Assembly: GCF_018130165.1 (NCBI RefSeq) | Contig: NZ_JAFCLZ010000021.1 | Location: forward strand, 1 to 64,000 | Length of the DNA: 64,000 nucleotides | Source: Bradyrhizobium sp. JYMT SZCCT0180 | GTDB taxonomy: Bacteria > Pseudomonadota > Alphaproteobacteria > Rhizobiales > Xanthobacteraceae | Direction of reading: 5' to 3' | Part shown: positions 59,503 through 64,000 of the stretch, piece after piece | Position numbering within the stretch: position 1 is the stretch's first letter | Layout: every line of letters starts with the position of its first letter | The notes under the pieces: model-generated | Database searches by the model: none | Seen by the model: the letters and a program-made list of their open reading frames with translations, nothing else | Told to the model about the DNA's origin: nothing | Program-made: the position numbers and the translations under genes

Positions 59503-62220
59503 TCAACTCTCCGTCGGCAGCGCAGGCGCCGCCGCCGCCCGCCTGCGGAACAGGATCCGCTGATACAGCCAGCCGATCGCCACCAGCACCAGGCCCAGGC
59601 ACATAAAGGACAGCGCGCGGTAGACCCCGGTCAGCGTCGACATGTCGATCAGGAAGGCTTTCAGGATCGTCAGCGCGATCACGACCGCCGATGCCAGCCG
59701 CGCGCGTTGCGAGTTGAAGAGGATGCCAACCCCGAGCATGACGACGCCGAACGCCAGATAGGCGATCGAGTAGGTGTATTGCTCGGCGCCAGTGGTCGGG
59801 CCGACGGCCATGACCGGACCGTGATAGATCCTGCGGATTTCAAACGTCACATAGGCCAGCGCCAGAATCAGCGCACCTGCCGCGATCGTGTTGGCGTATT
59901 CGACCGGACGCCGCCCCGCCACCGCATACGACAACAGCAGCGCCAGCACCGCGGGCAGGGCATAGCCGAGCAGCAGCAGGTTGATGACGGCGCCGCCGAC
60001 ATCGATCGACCATAGCATCGGGTTCTCCAGCACCAGCAGCCCGAACACGGAAGCAAGGCCTGCAAAGGCGGTGAGCAGGATTGCGCCGGCATTGTGAACG
60101 ACACTTCCGGTGCGGAGGCGCAGGCGCTCGAGCCCGATCGCCATCGCCAGCGCGACACAGACCTGCAGCGCGACTTCGGCCAGGCCGGCGCTCGGGCGAT
60201 AGACGTCGCCATTATTGACGGCATGGCGGATTTCCATGAACGCCAGCAGCACCGTGAACAGGATGGCAGCGAATTCCACGATGCGCAGCGGCGCATCGTC
60301 GCCGCCGCGGCGCAGGAAGATGCTGCCGGCCCAGAACGATAGCGCCGGAATGCCGTAACCCCACAGCAGCCAGTTGAAAATCGGCGTGGTGCCGACGGCG
60401 TGGCCTACGATGCGCGGCTCGTAACCGATCCGCAGCACCACGATGGCGGCGAGGATCGCGGCCAGCGAACGCAGGAACGGGATCGGACGCTGCATCGAGA
60501 TCCAGGCGGTGCCTGCCGACATCAGCGCCAGCGCGATGGTGAGCCAGCCTTTTTCCAGCGCGAACGTCAGCGCCAGCGCCAGCGCTGCGAGCGCGCCGGT
60601 CGCAAACAGCGCGATCGAGGCCTGCAGGCCCGGACGGTCCTCGCGCTTGGTCAGGATCTCGGTCGCCGCAGCATAGGCGGCGGCCAGGATCACCGCGAGG
60701 ATCGCGAACGGGATCGAGCGGTCGAGATTCGCAATTCGGGCATAGAGCGCGACCAGCAGTGCCAGCGGCGTGAACACGGCCGCAGCCGACCACACCACGG
60801 GAATGATCGGACTGGCCGAGCGGCCCTGCGCCAGGAATCCCGCGACGCCGAAACCTGCCGCGAAGATCGCAGCCGAGATCAGGTGCAGCGAAACAGAACC
60901 ATCCGTTGCGCTCGGCCCGATGCCCGCGATCGGCCCGCCGGGCAGCACCAGCATGTCAGGGTTGGCGCGGATCGCCCATTCGGCGAACACGATGAAGACG
61001 AGACCGGCGGCGGCGCCGACCGCGCCGACCGCGGCATCGGTGCGCCAGGCCACAAACAAGCTGCCGGCGACCAGCAGGCCGAACGCGACCATCGCGACGT
61101 CGGCGTGAGAACTATTCAGCACGATCAGGGTCGCGCCGAACAGATAGGCCGCGAGCGAGCCGGACGAAATCGGTTCGATCTCGCCGTCTTGCGCTGAAGG
61201 CCCGAACATGAAGCCGCACACGACAAGCAATGCGGCGAGGATGAAGCCGGCGATCACATGGAACACATGCGGCGCGACCATCGACGGGCCGCATTGCAGG
61301 CAGGGAAGCGTCCAGAGCAGTGCGAACACGATGGTGGTGACCGCAAGCCAGCGCCACATCCGCACCCGCGCCAGGCCGAAGGCGGCCGCGGTGACGATCG
61401 CGAGATAGACGTAGAGCGCCCAGAAGTCCGGCTTGCCGGAGGAGACCAGGACCGGGGTGACGAAGGCGGCGGCGATGCCGAGCCCGGCCAGCGCCGGCCC
61501 GTGCAGCAAAGCCGCGGCCAGCGTGCCCATCGCGACCAGCCCAAGCAGGATGAACGCGGTGGCGGGGACCAGGAAGCCGTACAGCGCATAGGCTGCGTAG
61601 ACGGTCGCAAAGGCCACGGCCGTGCCGGCGGCGGTCAGGATCGCGGGGATGTTGGCGATCGGCGTCGCTTCGATCGTGGAGATGCTTTCCTTGCGACGGG
61701 TCCATTCGCCGGCAGCGAGCAGCGCCAGCGCGAACAGGCCGCCGAGCAGCACACGCACTCCGGGGCCGAGCAGGCCAGCCTCGATCGAATAGCGCACCAT
61801 GAAGAAGCCGCCGAGCGCCAGCGTCAGGCCGCCGATCCACACCACCCAGCGGGTGCCGAGTGTTTCCTCAAAACCGCGATCGGGTTGCGGTAGGGGCGGC
61901 GGCGGCGCGGCGGGCGGGCCGTCGGCCGTTTCGGCTGTCGTCTCGGTCGGCGCTTCGGTTTGCGGCCCGGTGGCGGGAGGGGTCCATTCAGCCTCGGGCG
62001 CGATCGGCGGCGGTTCGGCCACGATGCCGGGAGAGGCGGGCGCGGTGCCTTGCTCGAACATCTGGGGCAGCGGTGGCGGGACGGGCCGGGCGAGCGCTGC
62101 CGCCGCTTCCATCCTGTCCAGCCGCCTTCGCAACTCCCCGATCTCGTTCATCGCCTTGACGGCAACGATAACGGCGACAATGGCGAACAGGAACGGAAGA
62201 ATTGCAAACTCGTCGAGCAT
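59503..62220 (-). CDS. DUF2339 large polytopic membrane protein
   Basis: This 905-residue protein opens with a hydrophobic segment (FAILPFLFAIVAVIVAVKAM), then a short coiled coil ELRRRLDRMEAA and a Pro-rich soluble linker to about 115. More than twenty hydrophobic segments follow to the end. The block FEETLGTRWVVWIGGLTLAL after the linker is the DUF2339 signature. The C-terminus is basic (RILFRRRAAAAP). Function is unknown for the family; transport or envelope roles are guesses. The gene is isolated from operon partners. Confidence 0.88.
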   Translation of the reverse strand: MLDEFAILPFLFAIVAVIVAVKAMNEIGELRRRLDRMEAAAALARPVPPPLPQMFEQGTAPASPGIVAEPPPIAPEAEWTPPATGPQTEAPTETTAETADGPPAAPPPPLPQPDRGFEETLGTRWVVWIGGLTLALGGFFMVRYSIEAGLLGPGVRVLLGGLFALALLAAGEWTRRKESISTIEATPIANIPAILTAAGTAVAFATVYAAYALYGFLVPATAFILLGLVAMGTLAAALLHGPALAGLGIAAAFVTPVLVSSGKPDFWALYVYLAIVTAAAFGLARVRMWRWLAVTTIVFALLWTLPCLQCGPSMVAPHVFHVIAGFILAALLVVCGFMFGPSAQDGEIEPISSGSLAAYLFGATLIVLNSSHADVAMVAFGLLVAGSLFVAWRTDAAVGAVGAAAGLVFIVFAEWAIRANPDMLVLPGGPIAGIGPSATDGSVSLHLISAAIFAAGFGVAGFLAQGRSASPIIPVVWSAAAVFTPLALLVALYARIANLDRSIPFAILAVILAAAYAAATEILTKREDRPGLQASIALFATGALAALALALTFALEKGWLTIALALMSAGTAWISMQRPIPFLRSLAAILAAIVVLRIGYEPRIVGHAVGTTPIFNWLLWGYGIPALSFWAGSIFLRRGGDDAPLRIVEFAAILFTVLLAFMEIRHAVNNGDVYRPSAGLAEVALQVCVALAMAIGLERLRLRTGSVVHNAGAILLTAFAGLASVFGLLVLENPMLWSIDVGGAVINLLLLGYALPAVLALLLSYAVAGRRPVEYANTIAAGALILALAYVTFEIRRIYHGPVMAVGPTTGAEQYTYSIAYLAFGVVMLGVGILFNSQRARLASAVVIALTILKAFLIDMSTLTGVYRALSFMCLGLVLVAIGWLYQRILFRRRAAAAPALPTES

Positions 62221-62355
62221 CAGGCCTCCAGGCGGGCACGCAGAAACGTTAACCGCCTCTATGCGGCCCGTCGCAATGCTGTGAGTGCAGTTCTGCCCGA
62301 AAAAAGTTCAAACCGCCCCCGGCTGGCGGCATTTTAGCACGTGATTCGAGGAAGA

Positions 62356-62862
62356 TTATTCGAGATCGACGCGGAAGGGGCGGCCCTCCACGGTCATGCT
62401 GCCCGGGCCCATCTCGTCGAGCGCCCGCAGCATCCGCCCCTCGCGCCCCAGCGCCTTGTCGGCGAGGCTGACGATCAGCCGGTTGGGCTGGGCGATCGGC
62501 GAGGCGGCGCGGATCTGCCGGGCGATCGAAACCTCGTCGCGGTGCGGATTGAGCATGCAGGCGGCGGCAAAGGCGCTGGCGGTCGAACGGCTGATGCCGG
62601 CATAGCAATGCACCACCATCGGCGCGCTGCGGTCCCAGCCGCGCACGAAGTTCAGCACCTTCTCGATATGCGCGTCCGACGGCGCCAGAAAGCCGTCCAT
62701 CACCTCGGTGATGTCGTCCATCGACACGCGCAAATGGTTGGCCTCGAGCACCGAGGGCGGCCGCTGCACCTGATCGACATTGGCCATCACGGTGAGGATA
62801 TGGCTGGCGCCGGTGGCCTTGACGGTTTCGGGAAGGGCGGCGAGCGAGCAGACGTGAAGCAT
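62356..62862 (-). CDS. Dual-specificity/tyrosine phosphatase-like protein
   Basis: This 168-residue protein has the phosphatase loop HCYAGISRS near 85-93, a match to HCX5R with the cysteine nucleophile and arginine. VSMDDITEVMDGFLAPS provides the upstream acidic residue, and TASAFAAACMLNPHRDEVSI follows the loop as in dual-specificity phosphatases. This is a compact bacterial member acting on phosphotyrosine or other phosphoesters; the target is unknown. The ATG is at 62862. The 135-bp gap to DUF2339 shows nothing notable. Confidence 0.87.
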   Translation of the reverse strand: MLHVCSLAALPETVKATGASHILTVMANVDQVQRPPSVLEANHLRVSMDDITEVMDGFLAPSDAHIEKVLNFVRGWDRSAPMVVHCYAGISRSTASAFAAACMLNPHRDEVSIARQIRAASPIAQPNRLIVSLADKALGREGRMLRALDEMGPGSMTVEGRPFRVDLE

Positions 62863-63004
62863 GGCGATCCTTTTGGGGAGGCGTCCATTGCGGACCGTCC
62901 CTGGGCAGGAGCCATTATAGGCCCGGGCGGGGGCCGGTCAAAGCGCCCTTCGGCCCGGGTGGGCACGAACCACAACATCTAGCCCGACGGCCGCGCCCGG
63001 CGTA

Positions 63005-63530
63005 GCCGGGGTAAATCACTTCTGGTATTCGGAAGTCATGTCAAGCCCCAGAATAAAAAATATTTCTGTTTACCAGAATGAAAATCAGGGGTATCTATTT
63101 GGCCATCCCGTCCTACTCAGAAGGGCGTCGGCCGTCGTCACGGACGTTGGGCGGGTTGCGGTGGACGCTGGTTTACGCTGAGACGATGGCGTGGATTAAG
63201 CGTACGGCAAAACCGTGTGGTCCTGGCGCCCGTTGCAGGCGTCAAGCTGTCGGGTAGGCGCAAGCTGAACCGGTGGTGACGGAGTCAACCAAGAACTCGT
63301 CTCCGGGGAGATCACGGCATAAGCCGTAAAGCCATTGCGCAGGGAAGGCCGGGTGTTCTCCGCTGCCCTGTATGCTCGTGTGCAGCCTACTTAGTGCAAA
63401 CCGCACACGAGACCGCGGGTGCAGCGCGCACCCGGTCTTCCCTGCGCCCTCTCATTGGAGGGCGGGAAGTTTCTGGCAAAGCTCGGGCGCAATGCGTCGC
63501 GAGAACGTCGAGGTGTGTGTCGCACCCACA
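63005..63530 (+). ncRNA. Large structured non-coding repeat element, unknown class
   Basis: Its limits are approximate. The left part is AT-rich with three TTCTGG/CCAGAA motifs. The right part folds strongly on the plus strand. GCGCAGGGAAGGCCGGGTG (63337-63355) pairs with CACCCGGTCTTCCCTGCGC (63429-63447) with one G-U pair. Inside is CTCGTGTGC/GCACACGAG (63375-63383, 63403-63411). GGGTGC/GCACCC (63417-63422, 63428-63433) and CGCCCTC/GAGGGCG (63445-63451, 63458-63464) compete with the long helix. ACGGC-ATAA-GCCGT (63314-63327) lies just upstream. From memory, similar text recurs between genes in other Bradyrhizobiaceae. No protein is encoded and the class was not identified. Confidence 0.6.
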
Positions 63531-63532
63531 AT

Positions 63533-63651
63533 CGTCGTCCCCGCCGAGTGCGCAATTGCGCACGGGGGCGGGGACCCAGTATCCCAGAGACCGCAATGAT
63601 TGAACCGAGAAGCCGCGGCGTACTGGATCCCCCGCCTTCGCGGGGGACGAC
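63533..63651. repeat. Dispersed inverted repeat, family G copy 2
   Basis: CGTCGTCCCCGCCGAGTGCG at the left, with GTGCGCAATTGCGCAC and GGGACCCAGTA, and GCGGCGTACTGGATCCCCCG then CCTTCGCGGGGGACGAC at the right. Confidence 0.85.
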
Positions 63652-63677
63652 AGCAATGTGTGGCGCTACACCATCCC

Positions 63678-63760
63678 CGTCATTGCGAGCGCAGCGAAGC
63701 AATCCATCTCGCCGCGTCAAGAAAGAATGGATTGCTTGCTTCGCTTCGCTCGCAATGACG
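63678..63760. repeat. Dispersed inverted repeat, family A copy 4
   Basis: CGTCATTGCGAGCGCAGCGA and AGCAATCCAT at the left, ATGGATTGCT and TCGCTTCGCTCGCAATGACG at the right; a shortened, nearly perfect inverted form. Confidence 0.9.
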
Positions 63761-63809
63761 AACTCAGCTGTTTGAAATTCAAATCGGAATATTTGCGACG
63801 GCGCAGCGC

Positions 63810-64000
63810 CTACGTTGCCACCGCCCCAAACCGCGCCAGGAACTGCTTCTCCGCCTTGGCCGCGGTCCATGGCGTCAGATATTCGCGCACGGTTGGTTCG
63901 GGCAGGCCGGGATCCTTGCCGAACAGACGCTTAGCTTCGGCCTCCGCAAAGCCTGCCAGATGGGTGGCTTCGAGATAGGCCGCGCCGCGGTCGGCGGCCT
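63810..64000 (-). CDS. 3' end of an unidentified gene (cut by window edge)
   Basis: An open frame on the minus strand runs from the window edge to TAG at 63810-63812 and gives the last 62 residues of a protein. They include AAYLEATHLAGFAEAEAKRL, FGKDPGLPEPTVREYLTPW and a C-terminus AEKQFLARFGAVAT. The text is mainly helical and amphipathic with no motif I recognise. Codon use looks normal for the genome. The upstream part is needed to name it. Confidence 0.6.
   Translation of the reverse strand, partial: AADRGAAYLEATHLAGFAEAEAKRLFGKDPGLPEPTVREYLTPWTAAKAEKQFLARFGAVAT

Larger units (their letters stand above)
62863..63809. other. Long non-coding region
   Basis: This 947-bp region has no credible gene. 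It holds the phosphatase upstream region, the 63005-63530 structured element, repeat G2 (63533-63651) and repeat A4 (63678-63760). Short ORFs across it follow the inverted repeats and are not counted. Confidence 0.7.

Noticed and set aside
63387..63870. Several ORFs across the structured element and repeats G2 and A4
   Set aside because: They follow inverted-repeat arms and appear on both strands in parallel. Similar repeat-derived ORFs are common spurious calls.

Overview
The window is GC-rich alphaproteobacterial chromosome and looks like Bradyrhizobium or a close relative. The main reasons are a fused TrpE-TrpG anthranilate synthase behind a short Trp-Trp leader peptide, a CcrM-type GANTC methyltransferase, a GTTC-N7-GTTC LexA-type box, the gene order mutY-dciA-dsbA-smc, and many short dispersed palindromic repeats of the kind found in Bradyrhizobiaceae. 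Genus is an inference from content. I saw no phage, integrase, transposase, CRISPR array, rRNA or tRNA. The window reads as core chromosome with many small repeats between genes.

Layout. 0.2-7.1 kb: dienelactone hydrolase, an epimerase-like protein, an extradiol-dioxygenase-like protein, trpL-trpE(G), apt and a GIY-YIG protein. 7.1-12 kb, minus strand: two P-loop ATPase-like proteins, an M48 protease with LemA, and Rsm22. 12-18.3 kb: smc, a DsbA-family thioredoxin, dciA, and divergent mutY. 18.3-26.1 kb: small metabolic and detoxification genes (thioesterase, FAD monooxygenase, three NTF2-like proteins, an XRE/MmyB and a LysR regulator, two GSTs, RidA, DUF1127). 26.3-36.7 kb: ccrM, a zinc peptidase, moaB, a MarR-GNAT fusion, glycosyltransferases, a radical SAM protein under a LexA-like box, VOC, rnhB and a family 4-like uracil-DNA glycosylase. 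36.8-45.9 kb: ETF-ubiquinone oxidoreductase, a TPR protein, ispE, a LysE exporter, a polyprenyl diphosphate synthase, DUF2007, a TrmN6-like methyltransferase, a 32-residue membrane peptide and an S49 peptidase. 46.1-55.7 kb: glyQ-glyS-methyltransferase, DUF1236, DUF3096, pyruvate phosphate dikinase and a SleB-type hydrolase. 55.7-64 kb: MFS transporter, AcuI-like reductase, small secreted or hypothetical proteins, DUF2339, a dual-specificity phosphatase, a 0.5-kb structured non-coding element and the 3' end of an unidentified gene.

How genes work together. trpL is probably leaderless and attenuates trpE(G) transcription. LemA and the M48 protease form an envelope operon. glyQ and glyS overlap at TGATG and encode the two subunits of one synthetase. 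ispE and the polyprenyl synthase both serve isoprenoid and quinone synthesis, and ETF-QO passes electrons to that quinone pool. mutY, the uracil-DNA glycosylase, rnhB and the LexA-linked radical SAM protein are genome-maintenance functions. CcrM methylates GANTC, and three such sites lie at its own start.

Most non-operonic gaps of roughly 80-150 bp are filled by dispersed repeats of about ten families, many of them long inverted repeats. The least explained feature is the non-coding element at about 63.0-63.5 kb. It contains a 19-bp long-range helix, several perfect hairpins and mutually exclusive pairings.
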